From NCBI GenBank assembly GCA_036770645.1, contig DAIPIU010000049.1:1-19536 (forward strand): a DNA stretch of 19,536 nt, read 5' to 3'. Under the pieces are notes generated by a model, which saw nothing but the letters and a program-made list of their open reading frames with translations, had not been told where the DNA came from and did not search any database. The stretch is from Rubrimonas sp036770645 (lineage in GTDB: Bacteria > Pseudomonadota > Alphaproteobacteria > Rhodobacterales > Rhodobacteraceae). The number at the start of each line of letters is the position of its first letter. Positions within the stretch are counted from its first letter, which is position 1. Made by a program: the position numbers and the translations under genes. Shown here piece by piece: positions 5,094-14,100 of the stretch.

Positions 5094-8000
5094 TCAGCCC
5101 GTCGCCATTTCGGCCGCCAGCACGAGGTCGACCGACACGAGCTGGCTCACGCCCGGCTCGACCATGGTGACGCCGAACAGGCGGTCCATCCGGCTCATGG
5201 TGACGGCGTGGTGGGTGATGACGAGGAACCGGGTCTCGGTGCGCCGGGTCATCTCGTCGAGCAGGTCGCAGAAGCGTCCCACATTGGCGTCGTCCAGCGG
5301 CGCATCCACTTCGTCCAGCACGCAGATCGGCGCGGGGTTCACGAGGAACACGGCGAAGATCAGCGCCAGCGCCGTCAGGGTCTGCTCGCCGCCCGACAGC
5401 AGCGACAGGGTGGACAGCTTCTTGCCGGGCGGCATCGCCATGATCTCGAGCCCGGCCTCCAGCGGATCGTCGCTCTCGATCAGGGCGAGGCTCGCCTCGC
5501 CGCCGCCGAACAGATGGGTGAACAGGCCGCGGAAATTCGCGTCGACGGCGGCGAAGGCCCCCAGCAGGCGCTGCCGCCCCTCGCGGTTCAGCTCCGCCAC
5601 GCCCTGCCGCAGGCGGGCGATGGCGGCCTCGAGGTCGGCCTTCTCGGCCAGCAGCGCCTCGCGTTCCGTGCGCGCCTCGGCCGCGTCCTCCTCGGCGCGC
5701 AGGTTCACCGCGCCGAGCGCGTCGCGCTGTCGGCGCAGTTTCGCGGCGTCGATCTCGGCGGCCTCGGCCGCGGGCAGGGGCGAGTCGGCCAGCGCCGCGC
5801 GCGCCGCCTCGCAGCCCTCGGGATGCGCCTCGGCCAACCGGGCGGCGGCCTCGGACAGCCGCTCGGCCTCGCCCTCGCGGCGGGCCTCGCAGCGGGCGCG
5901 GGCTTCGCGCGCCTCGGCCGCCGCACGCCCGGCCTCGCGGGCCTGCGCCTCGGCGGCGCCGAGCGCGGCCTCGGCCGCGGCGAGCCCGTCGCGCGCGGCC
6001 CGGTCGCGCGCGCCGGCGTCGCGAAGCGCGGCGTCGAGCTTCGCACCCGCCTCGGCCAGCGCCCCCGGGGCGGCGGCGGCCTCGCGCGCCTCGGCCAGTG
6101 CGCGGGCGAGGCGGGCATCGAGATCGGCGGCGCGCGTCTCGGCAGCCGCAAGGCGGTCCGCCCAGCCCGCGCGCTCGCGCGCCAGCGCCCCGAGGCGCTT
6201 CTCGCGCCCGGCCTCGCGACGGCGCAGTTCATCGACCGCCCCGCGCGCGGCCACCGCCCGGGCGCGCGCGGCCTCGGCCGCCCGGCGGGCCGCATCCGCG
6301 GCGGCGCGGGCCTCGCCCGGCGCGCCGGCCTCGACCTGTGCGGCCAGCGCCGCGGCCAGCGCCGCGTCGGCCGCCTCGCAATCCGCAGCCCGGCCGTCGC
6401 GCGCCGCTTCGAGGGCCGCGAGCCGCCCGAGCGCCAGTTCCAGCTCGGCCGAAGCCCTCGACTCGGCCCGCGCCGCCTCGGCCGCCGCGGCGTCGGCGCG
6501 CCGCCGCGCCTCGCGCGCCGCGCCCTCGCGCGCCGCCGCCGCCGCCAGCGCGGCCTTCGCCGCCGCCTGCGCCGCTTGCGCCCCGGCTGCCTGCGCCTCG
6601 GCTGCCGTCAGCGCGGCGGCCTGCGCGTCGAGACGGTTGCGCTGCGCCAACCGCTCGGCTGCCACGCGCGAGGCCTCGCCGGCCCGCACCCGCAGCCCGT
6701 CCCAGCGCCAGAGGTCGCCCTCGCGGCTCACCAGCCGCCAGCCCGGCGCCAGCGCCCCCTGGGCGGCGTCGCCTGCCTCCCGGTCGACCACGGCGGTGAA
6801 GTCCAGTCGTCGGGCAAGCGCCGGCGGGGCCTCGACCGCCCCGGCCAGTGGCACGGCCCCCGCGGGCACCGGCCCGGGCGCGACGGAGGGCAGGGCGACC
6901 CAGCCGCCCTCGCCCTCGCGCGCCGGCGGAGCCGAAAGATCCTCGCCCAGCGCCGCGCCCAGCGCCGCCTCCCAGCCCGGCGCGGCGCGCACCGCCTCGA
7001 TGATCTGGTCGGTGCCGCCGGCGGCGCGGGCCAGCGCGCGCCGCAGCCCCTCGACCTCGGCTCGCAGGGCGGCGCGCGCGCCCTCGGCCTCTGCCGCCTC
7101 GATGCGCGCCTCGGCCTCGCGCGCCTGGGCCTCCGCCCGCGCGGCCTCGGCCGCCGCGGTCTCGTCCTCGGCCAGCGACGCCCGGGCCTGCGCCTCGGCG
7201 GTGCCCTCGCGCCCAGATTCGGCCTGCGTGCCCAGCGCGTCGATCCGCGCGGCCAGCGCGCTTGCCGCCGCCCCGGCCTCCTCCGCCGCGCGGCGGGCCT
7301 TGTCGGCGGCCGCCTGCGCCTCGGCCAGCCTGCGCGCCGCAGCCTCGGCGCGCGCGGCCATCCGCGCTGCGGCATCGGCCGCGGCCTCGTAGGCCGCATC
7401 GCCCTCGGCCGCCGTGGCCGCGGCAGCCTCGGCCTCGGCCTGCGCCGCCGCGAGACGGGCCTCGAAGCCCTCGCCCGCGCGCGACAGGTCGGCCGCCTCG
7501 GCATCGAGCCGTGCGAGCGAGGCCCCCGCGTCGCGGTTCAGCGCCGCCTCGCGCGCGGCGTCGGCCTCGATCTGCGCGACGCGCTGCGCGGCCTGTGCGG
7601 CGCGCGCCGCGGCCTCGCGCGCGCGCGCCCCGGCCTGCTCGCGCTCGATCCCCAGACGCTGGAGCACCGCCGCCGCGATCGCCGCCTCCTCGCGCAGGGC
7701 GGGCAGCGCGTCGCCCGCCGCATCCCGCGCCTGTTCCGCCGCCAGCGCGGCGCGCGCGGAGCCGGCGGCGGCGGCGGTCGCGGCGCCCAGCGCCGCATCC
7801 GCCTCGTCCAGCGCCGCGCCGGCGTCGGTCCAGCGACGCACCAGCAGCGCAAGCTCGGCCCGGCGCAGGGCGGCGGCGATGGCGCGATAGCGCGCGGCCT
7901 CGCGCGCCTGGCGGTCGAGTTGCGCCAGCCGAGCCCCCAGCGCGTCGGCCAGATCGTCGACCTGCGCGAGATTGCGCGCCGCCGCATCCAGCTTGAGTTC

Positions 8001-8540
8001 CGCCTCGTGGCGGCGCTGGTGCAGGCCCGAGACGCCTGCGGCCTCCTCGAGGATGGCGCGCCGCGCGGCGGGCCGCGCATTCACCAGTTCGGAAATCCGC
8101 CCCTGCCGCACCAGCGCGGGGGAATGCGCCCCCGTCGCGGCATCGGCGAACAGCATGCGCACGTCGCGCGCCCGCGCCTCGCGCCCGTTCACGCGGTAGA
8201 CCGAGCCGAGGTCGCGCGCGATGCGCCGGCTCACCTCGATCAGATCCGTCTCGTTGAAGCCCACGGGCGCGCGCCGCGCGGCGTTGTCGAGCGTCAGCGC
8301 GACTTCCGCGAAGGCGCGGGCGGGGCGCGTCGCGGCCCCGGCGAAGATCACGTCCTCCATGCCGTCGCCGCGCATCGCCCGGGCCGAGCTTTCGCCCATC
8401 ACCCAGCGGATCGCCTCGAGCAGGTTCGACTTGCCGCAGCCGTTCGGGCCGACCACGCCCGTCAGCCCCGGCGCGATGGTGAGTTCGGTCGCGTCGACGA
8501 AGCTCTTGAAGCCCTGAAGGCGCAGTCTCGTGAACTTCAA
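5094..8540 (-). CDS. smc: Chromosome segregation protein SMC
   Basis: SMC is the ATPase of the bacterial condensin, which organises and separates sister chromosomes together with ScpA and ScpB (not in this window). The 1148-residue length is normal. The N-terminal head has Walker A GPNGCGKSN at residues 31-39; the C-terminal head has the ABC signature LSGGEQ at 1048-1053 and Walker B ICVLDEVD at 1072-1079. Between the heads are two very Ala-rich coiled-coil arms and a hinge at about residues 510-630, beginning near TDQIIEAVRAAPGWEAALGA. The start is TTG (8538-8540), with GGAGG seven bases upstream and the family N-terminus MKFTRLRLQGFKSFVD. Long open frames on the opposite strand are a by-product of the GCC/GCG-rich arms. 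The gene has its own candidate promoter and lies between dsbA-like and the atp operon. Confidence 0.97.
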   Translation of the reverse strand: MKFTRLRLQGFKSFVDATELTIAPGLTGVVGPNGCGKSNLLEAIRWVMGESSARAMRGDGMEDVIFAGAATRPARAFAEVALTLDNAARRAPVGFNETDLIEVSRRIARDLGSVYRVNGREARARDVRMLFADAATGAHSPALVRQGRISELVNARPAARRAILEEAAGVSGLHQRRHEAELKLDAAARNLAQVDDLADALGARLAQLDRQAREAARYRAIAAALRRAELALLVRRWTDAGAALDEADAALGAATAAAAGSARAALAAEQARDAAGDALPALREEAAIAAAVLQRLGIEREQAGARAREAAARAAQAAQRVAQIEADAAREAALNRDAGASLARLDAEAADLSRAGEGFEARLAAAQAEAEAAAATAAEGDAAYEAAADAAARMAARAEAAARRLAEAQAAADKARRAAEEAGAAASALAARIDALGTQAESGREGTAEAQARASLAEDETAAAEAARAEAQAREAEARIEAAEAEGARAALRAEVEGLRRALARAAGGTDQIIEAVRAAPGWEAALGAALGEDLSAPPAREGEGGWVALPSVAPGPVPAGAVPLAGAVEAPPALARRLDFTAVVDREAGDAAQGALAPGWRLVSREGDLWRWDGLRVRAGEASRVAAERLAQRNRLDAQAAALTAAEAQAAGAQAAQAAAKAALAAAAAREGAAREARRRADAAAAEAARAESRASAELELALGRLAALEAARDGRAADCEAADAALAAALAAQVEAGAPGEARAAADAARRAAEAARARAVAARGAVDELRRREAGREKRLGALARERAGWADRLAAAETRAADLDARLARALAEAREAAAAPGALAEAGAKLDAALRDAGARDRAARDGLAAAEAALGAAEAQAREAGRAAAEAREARARCEARREGEAERLSEAAARLAEAHPEGCEAARAALADSPLPAAEAAEIDAAKLRRQRDALGAVNLRAEEDAAEARTEREALLAEKADLEAAIARLRQGVAELNREGRQRLLGAFAAVDANFRGLFTHLFGGGEASLALIESDDPLEAGLEIMAMPPGKKLSTLSLLSGGEQTLTALALIFAVFLVNPAPICVLDEVDAPLDDANVGRFCDLLDEMTRRTETRFLVITHHAVTMSRMDRLFGVTMVEPGVSQLVSVDLVLAAEMATG

Positions 8541-8564
8541 TCCGCCGCCTCCGCCCGGCCGCCT

Positions 8565-8599
8565 ATCCTAGCGGTAGGCACGGCGCGCCGTTGCGTCAA
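8565..8599 (-). promoter_or_regulatory. Candidate promoter of smc
   Basis: TTGACG (8599-8594) on the minus strand is a good -35. The best-spaced -10, after 17 bp, is TACCGC (8576-8571), which is poor. A better-looking TAGGAT (8570-8565) is 23 bp away, which is too far for a standard promoter. The site is 25-60 bp before the smc TTG start. Supported only as a candidate. Confidence 0.35.
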
Positions 8600-8623
8600 C
8601 CGGCCGACCGCACAGATGTCGGG

Positions 8624-8644
8624 GGGGGCGCGCGCCGCGCCCCC
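8624..8644 (-). terminator. Strong GC hairpin between the DsbA-like gene and smc
   Basis: Perfect 9-bp arms GGGGGCGCG (8624-8632) and CGCGCCCCC (8636-8644) enclose a 3-nt loop. An adjacent CCCC-N6-GGGG element (8641-8654) could form a competing stem right beside the DsbA-like stop codon at 8655. There is no U-tract on the minus strand, so termination, if any, would be non-canonical. It probably marks the 3' end of the DUF721/dsbA-like message. Confidence 0.45.
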
Positions 8645-8654
8645 ATATCTGGGG

Positions 8655-9308
8655 TCAGTTCGGGGCGGGCGGCAGGGCCTTGTCGATCAGCGCCGAGAAC
8701 TCGGCGACGCTGCGGTTGCCCGATACGGTCTCGCCGCCGATCAGGAAGGTGGGGGTCGAGCGCACCGCGTCGCGCGTGGTGGCGGTCTGGAAATCCTCGA
8801 CCAGCCGCAGCATCAGCCCCTCGTCCTGCAGGCAGGCCTGCATGCGGTCGGCCGGCAGCCCGCCCAGCCGGCCGACGCGCATCAGTTCCTCGACCGGGTC
8901 CTCGGCCCGCAGCCATTCCGCCTGCCTGCCGAACAGGGTCTCGATCTGCTCGAAGAACCCGTCCGGCCCGGCGCAGCGCGCGATCATCGACGCCCAGAGT
9001 CCGAACTGGTCGAAGTAGACCTCGCGCAGCGTCAGGTTCACGAGGCCCGTGTCGATGTATTTCTCCTTGATCGCAGGCAGTGTGTCGCGGTGGAAGGCGG
9101 CGCAATGCGGGCAGGTCAGCGAACTGTATTCGATGATGGCGAGCGGCGCGTCGGGGCTGCCCAGCGTCATGTCGCCCACGGCATAGCCGCGCATGGCCAG
9201 AGCCGCCGGGTCCGTCACCGGCTCGGACTGCGCCCATGCGGAGGCCGCGGCCGCGCCGAGCACGAGGGCGACCGCCGCGCGGCGGCTGAAACGGAAGGGT
9301 GCGGTCAT
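8655..9308 (-). CDS. DsbA-family periplasmic thiol-disulfide oxidoreductase
   Basis: Proteins of this family make or rearrange disulfide bonds in exported proteins. The 217-residue product has an N-terminal signal (FSRRAAVALVLGAAAASAWA, then QSEP). The twin arginine in SRRAAVAL resembles a Tat signal but the match is partial, so Sec export is equally possible. The active site CPHC lies at residues 66-69 in EYSSLTCPHCAAFH, and the cis-proline loop STPTFLIGG has Pro186. Two more cysteines are at 112 and 159. The ATG at 9306-9308 has AGGAG eight bases upstream. It overlaps the stop of the DUF721 gene as ATGA, which indicates coupling. Oxidase (DsbA) versus isomerase or reductase roles cannot be told apart from this alone; CPHC favours DsbA-like chemistry. 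Confidence 0.92.
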   Translation of the reverse strand: MTAPFRFSRRAAVALVLGAAAASAWAQSEPVTDPAALAMRGYAVGDMTLGSPDAPLAIIEYSSLTCPHCAAFHRDTLPAIKEKYIDTGLVNLTLREVYFDQFGLWASMIARCAGPDGFFEQIETLFGRQAEWLRAEDPVEELMRVGRLGGLPADRMQACLQDEGLMLRLVEDFQTATTRDAVRSTPTFLIGGETVSGNRSVAEFSALIDKALPPAPN

Positions 9309-9889
9309 CGGGTGGGCTCCTGCCTTCTCGGGATCATGCGGTCGTCGGCCGGGCGCGCCGCGCGCCGGGCGATGTTCGCCCCGAGCCGCGCAAGGGCCGC
9401 GCGCAGCCCGTCATCCTCGATGCGCGACATAGCGGGCATTGCGGCGGGGTCCAAGACCGGCGCGGCCTGCCACGGCGCGGGGGGCTCCCGCAGGACGCCG
9501 GCTGGCGGCGCGGCGCGCGAGCCCTCGGCGGTCTGGTCGATGCGCAGGCGCGACACGGCGCGATAGCCGTAGGCGGCGTTCACGCGTTCGGCGATCGCAG
9601 GGGCGAGATGCGCGACCTCGGGGGCGGCCGCTCCGTCGGCGGCGACCAGCAGCGTGCCGCCGAGGCCCTCGGCCCCCCGCCGCGCCCTGTGCTCCAGGCG
9701 GACGGGGCGGCACAACCGCGCCACCTCCTGCCCCACGATGGCGTCCCAGTCGGTCAGCAGCCGGTGTTCTGCGAAACCGCGCTTTCCGGCAACGGCGCGC
9801 AGGGCCGGCGTCAGCGCGGCCCCCGCGCGCGCGAAACCGCGCGACGACGGCTTGCGCCGGACGGGCCGTGCGTCATCCTCCTCGCCCAT
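9305..9889 (-). CDS. DUF721 / DciA-like protein
   Basis: DUF721 proteins include DciA, the replicative-helicase loader-like factor of many bacteria, which binds DnaB and DNA. This 194-residue protein has the family core near residues 40-120: FAEHRLLTDWDAIVGQEVAR with the W48/IVG51-53 pattern, the TLLVAADGAAAPEVAHL strand-helix, and ERVNAAYGYRAVSRLRI. The N-terminus is basic, and the C-terminal 70 residues are Pro/Arg-rich and poorly conserved in appearance. The ATG at 9887-9889 is preceded by GGAGAGG at good spacing; an in-frame GTG two codons upstream would overlap that site. Its start codon shares CATG with the divergent mutY ATG, and its stop overlaps the DsbA-like start. Family membership is reasonably sure; a DciA function here is inferred. 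Confidence 0.82.
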   Translation of the reverse strand: MGEEDDARPVRRKPSSRGFARAGAALTPALRAVAGKRGFAEHRLLTDWDAIVGQEVARLCRPVRLEHRARRGAEGLGGTLLVAADGAAAPEVAHLAPAIAERVNAAYGYRAVSRLRIDQTAEGSRAAPPAGVLREPPAPWQAAPVLDPAAMPAMSRIEDDGLRAALARLGANIARRAARPADDRMIPRRQEPTR

Positions 9890-11096
9890 GGCCACCTCTC
9901 CCCGTCGCCCATCCGAGCATGCCCCCGTCGCGTCTCCCGCGCCAGAGCCGCCGCCCGTCGGTCGGGCCCGCGCCGGAGCGGCGGCGGCTGACGGGCCGCG
10001 CGCAGGCGGCCCGGGCGAAGCCGCACCCGCGCCGGACCCGGCGCTTCTTCTCGCCTGGTACGACCGCTGCGCCCGCCGCCTGCCCTGGCGCGTGGGCCCG
10101 GCGGAACGCCGCGCCGGTCGGCGTCCGGACCCCTATCGGGTCTGGCTGTCGGAGGTGATGCTGCAACAGACCACGGTGGCTGCGGCCGGGCCGTATTTCG
10201 ACCGCTTCACGGCGCGCTGGCCCACGGTTGCGGCGCTGGCCGCCGCGCCGCGGGAGGATCTGCTCGCGGCCTGGGCCGGCCTCGGCTACTACGCCCGCGC
10301 CAGGAACCTGCACGCCTGTGCGCAGGCGGTTGCGGCGCGCGGCGGCTTTCCAACAGACGAGGCGGGGCTCCGCGCCCTGCCGGGGATCGGGGCCTACACG
10401 GCCGCCGCGGTCGCGGCCATCGCCTTCGACCGGCCGGCCGTGGTGGTCGATGGCAATGTCGAGCGCGTGACGGCGCGCCTGTTCGCGATCGAGACGCCGC
10501 TGCCGGCCGCGAAGCCGGCGCTGCGCCGCCTGACGGCCACCATGACGCCGGACCTGCGCCCGGGCGACTTCGCGCAGGCGATGATGGATCTCGGGGCCAC
10601 GGTCTGCACGCCGCGCGCGCCGGCCTGCGCCGCATGCCCCTGGGTCGACGCCTGCGCGGGCCGCCGCCGCGGCATGGCGGCCGAACTGCCGCGCAAGGCG
10701 CCGAAGGCCGCGCGGCCCCTGCGCAGGGGCGCGGCCTTCGTCGCGCTGCGCGGGGACGGGGCGGTGCTGGTGGCGCGCCGGCCCGACCGCGGGCTGCTCG
10801 GCGGCATGGAGGGTCCGCCCGCGACCGACTGGACCGAGGCCGGCCCCGATGCCGCCGCGCTGGCCGCCGCCGCCCCCTTCGCCGGCGACTGGCGCCGCGC
10901 GGCGGACGAGGCGCGGCATGTCTTCACGCATTTCGAACTCTCGCTGGCCGTGCTGGCCGCGCATGCCCCGACGGGCTGGGACCCCGCGCCCGGGCGCTTC
11001 GTCCCGCAGGCCGCGGCGCGGGCGGCGGCCCCGACCGCCCTGCGCAAGGCGCTCGACATCGGCATCGCGCTGCTGCGCGACCGTCCGCCGACCTGA
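9888..11096 (+). CDS. mutY: A/G-specific adenine DNA glycosylase
   Basis: MutY removes adenine paired with 8-oxoguanine, preventing G:C to T:A mutations. The 402-residue protein has catalytic Glu89 in SEVMLQQT and a helix-hairpin-helix LPGIGAYTA. Catalytic Asp188 lies in VDGNVERV (E. coli Glu37 and Asp138). The iron-sulfur ligands C240, C247, C250 and C256 fit C-X6-C-X2-C-X5-C. The C-terminal NUDIX-like 8-oxoG recognition domain includes ARRPDRGLLGGMEGPP and VFTHFEL. The first 50 residues are a Pro/Ala/Arg-rich extension before the usual start of homology (PALLLAWYDR). ATG at 9888-9890 is the only ATG, GTG or TTG in frame before that homology, but no Shine-Dalgarno precedes it, so a non-canonical or leaderless start is possible. 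It is convergent with the efflux operon. Confidence 0.95.
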   Translation: MATSPRRPSEHAPVASPAPEPPPVGRARAGAAAADGPRAGGPGEAAPAPDPALLLAWYDRCARRLPWRVGPAERRAGRRPDPYRVWLSEVMLQQTTVAAAGPYFDRFTARWPTVAALAAAPREDLLAAWAGLGYYARARNLHACAQAVAARGGFPTDEAGLRALPGIGAYTAAAVAAIAFDRPAVVVDGNVERVTARLFAIETPLPAAKPALRRLTATMTPDLRPGDFAQAMMDLGATVCTPRAPACAACPWVDACAGRRRGMAAELPRKAPKAARPLRRGAAFVALRGDGAVLVARRPDRGLLGGMEGPPATDWTEAGPDAAALAAAAPFAGDWRRAADEARHVFTHFELSLAVLAAHAPTGWDPAPGRFVPQAAARAAAPTALRKALDIGIALLRDRPPT

Positions 11097-11118
11097 CGGG
11101 CGCGCGCCGCGACGCCCG
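11097..11118. terminator. Hairpin in the 24-bp gap between convergent mutY and the RND permease gene
   Basis: CGGGCG (11097-11102) pairs with CGCCCG (11113-11118) over a 10-nt loop, directly after the mutY stop codon and two bases before the permease stop codon on the other strand. It could work as a shared terminator, but neither strand has a U-tract. Confidence is modest because a 6-bp stem is common in DNA this GC-rich. Confidence 0.35.
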
Positions 11119-11120
11119 GT

Positions 11121-14100
11121 TCAGGCGCGGCGGCGACGGCGGCGGCGGCCCAGCGCCCCGGGCAGCCGCCGCATCGCCCTGACGGCGCGCGCAATGTCGC
11201 CTTCGACGGCGAGCATCGCGGGCGTCAGCACCAGCACCATAAGCATGCCGAAGCCCAGCCCGAAGCACAGGGTGATCACGGTCGGCTTGAGAAACTGCGC
11301 CTGCGTCGAAGTCTCGAACAGCATGGGCGCGAGCCCGGCCACCGTGGTCGCGGTGGTCAGGAACACCGCCCGCAGCCGGTCGCAGGCGGCGTCGGCCAGC
11401 GCGGGGAGCAGCGCGCGGCCGCGCGCGCGCGCCTCCGCGGCCTCGGACAGCACGATGCTGTCGTTGATGATGATCCCGGCCATGCCGATGGCCCCGACCA
11501 CCGAGAACATCGACAGCGGCGCGCCCATCCAGTGATGGCCCCAGAGCACGCCGACCGCGCCGAACGGGATGGTCAGCAGGATGGTGACGGGGCGCCGCCA
11601 GGATCCGAAGATCCAGGCCAGCGCGATGTAGATGCCCGCGAGGCACAGGCCGAAGCCCAGCGCCGCCTCGCGCAGGAACCGGCTTTCCTGCGCCGACAGG
11701 CCCTCGAGCCGCGCCTCGACGCCGTATCGCGCCTCGATCTCCGGCAGGATGCGCGCCTCGAGCGCCAGCCTCGCGTCCGCGGCTTCCGCCGGGTCGTCCG
11801 CGGCCAGTTCGGCCGTGACGCTCGCGCTCGCGAGGCCGTCGCTGCGGCGGATCGCGGCGAGGCCGAAGCCGCGCTCGACCCGCGCCAGCTCGGACAGCGC
11901 CGCGAGGTCGCCGCCCGAGGTGCGCAGGCGCATCCCCTCGAACCAGGCGGCGTCAAGCCCGTCGCGGTCCAGCAGCACCTCCACGGTCGCGCTGCGGCCG
12001 TCCACGGCGAAGGTCGCGGCCTCGATGCCCTGCAGCCGGTCGCGCAGCTCGCGCCCGAGGCTTGCCGGGGTGAAGCCCGCCGCCTCGCCGCGGGGCGTCA
12101 GCGCGACCCGGTGCTCCTCGCGACCGAAGGCCACGCCCCCCTCGATGCCGGTGACGGCGGCGAGGCCCCCGAGCGCGCGCTTGAGGGCCTCGGCCGCCTC
12201 GTGCAGCGTGCGCGGGTCCGCGCCGCGCAGGGTGGCCGAAAGCGCCTCTTCGCCCGGTCCGCCGCGCTCGCCGCGCAGCGACAGCGTCTCGACCAGCGGA
12301 TGCGGCCGCACCGCCTCGTTCCAGGCCGTCACGACCGCGTTCTGGGTGTAGGGACGGCGGTCGGGGTCGATCAGCTCGACGGACAGACCGCCACGCAGTT
12401 CGCCCTCGCGTTCGTCCATGTCGGGGATGCTCTGCCGCGGCAGCGTGCCGAGCATGCCCAGCGCCGAGGTCACCGGCGCGACGCCGTGCTCGGCCGCGAG
12501 ACGCGCATCGGCCTCGGCCAGCGCGCGCGTCAGCCCGTCGAGCGCGGCCTGCGCGTCGGCGGCGGTCGCCCCCGGCAGCATCACGAAGCTCGCGTCGATG
12601 CGCCCGCGCTCGGGCCCGTCGAAGAAGCGCCAACGCAGATCCCCCGAGGCCAGCAGGCCGAAGCTGGCCAACAGGAGCCCCGCCGCCGCCCCGATCAGCG
12701 GATAGCGCAGGCGCAGCGCGGCGGCGACGAGGGGTCGAAACAGGCCGTCGCGCATCCGGCTGAAGCCGCGGTTCACCGCGCGCGACGGTGCGTTCAGCCA
12801 GCGATCCGCCGAGCCGCGGCCGCCATGCGACAGATGGGCGGGCAGGACCAGCAGGCTCTCGATCAGGCTCGCCGCAAGCACCATGGTCACGGTCAGCGGG
12901 ATGGCGACGATCAGGTCGCCGAAGCGGCCGCCCACCACCATCAGCCCGAGGAAGGCGATCACCGTGGTCGCGGCGGCGGCGAACACGGCCGGGAACATCT
13001 CGACCGCGGCGCGCTCGGCCGCGAGCGGCGCGGGCAGCCCGTCGCGGCGCAGGGTGTCCGCGCGCTCCGCCACCACGATCGCGTCGTCCACGATGATCCC
13101 GAGGCACAGGATCAGCGCGAACAACGAGATCATGTCGAGCGTCAGCCCCGCGGCGTGCATCAGCGCCAGCGCCGCGGCGATCGAGGCCGGGATGCCGGCG
13201 GCCACCCAGACGGCGGTCCGGGCCGACAGGAACAGGAACAGCAGGCCCAGCACCAGCGCGAGCCCGGTCGCGGCGTTGCGCGTCAGCAGGTCCAGCCGAT
13301 CCGCGATCTGCCGCGCCTGCGCCTGCGTGACCGTCGCCTCGACGCCGGCGGGCAGGCTCGGGGCCCAGGCGGCGATCGCCCCTTCGATGCTGCGCAGGAT
13401 CGCGACCGCGTCGCCGCCCTCGCCGCGGCGGACGCGAAGGCGCACGGCCGGTTCGCCGTCGACGAAGAACGACGCCGCATCGTCCGGCCTCTCGACGGCG
13501 ATCCGCGCGACGTCGCGCACCCGCAGCAGCGCCCCGTCTGCGCCGCGCCGCGCCACCGCCGCCCCGATGGCCTCGGCCGTGCGCCGCTCGCTTCCCGCCC
13601 GCACCCGCGCGCCGCCCTCGCCCAGCGAACCGGCGGGGCTGGTGCGCGTCGCGGCCGAGACGGCGCCGGCCAGTTCCCGCAGCGTCAGGTCGTGGCGGGC
13701 CAGCGCCGTCTCGGTCGCGCGCACGCGGATCACCGGCTCGTCCGCGCCGGACAGGGCGACCCGCGTCACGCCGGCCGCGAACAGCGCCCCCTGCAGCTCG
13801 AGAGCATGGCGCGTGAGCTGGGCGAGATCGGTCGGCCCGTGGATCAGGACATCCGCGACGCTGTCGCTGAAGGCGACGCGCCGGATCTGCGGGCGCTCGG
13901 CGTCCTCCGGCAGATCGGGCGCGACCGCGTTCGCCGCCGTCTCGACCGCAGCCGTCGCGGCCGTCATGTCGACGCCGCTCTCGAAGTTCAGCACGATGCG
14001 CGCGCGCCCGTCCGACGCGGTCGCGGCCATCGACTCGACCCCCTCCACCGCCTGCAGACCCGGCGTCAGGGCGGCGACGATCTGGCGGTCGACATCCTCG

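Noticed and set aside
4465..9566. Very long open frames on the plus strand opposite smc and the DsbA-like gene (up to about 1660 codons)
   Set aside because: They mirror the GC-rich, Ala-coding minus-strand genes. Their translations are low-complexity Arg/Ala/Gly/Pro with no domain, and the opposite strand encodes clear SMC, AtpI and DsbA-like proteins.
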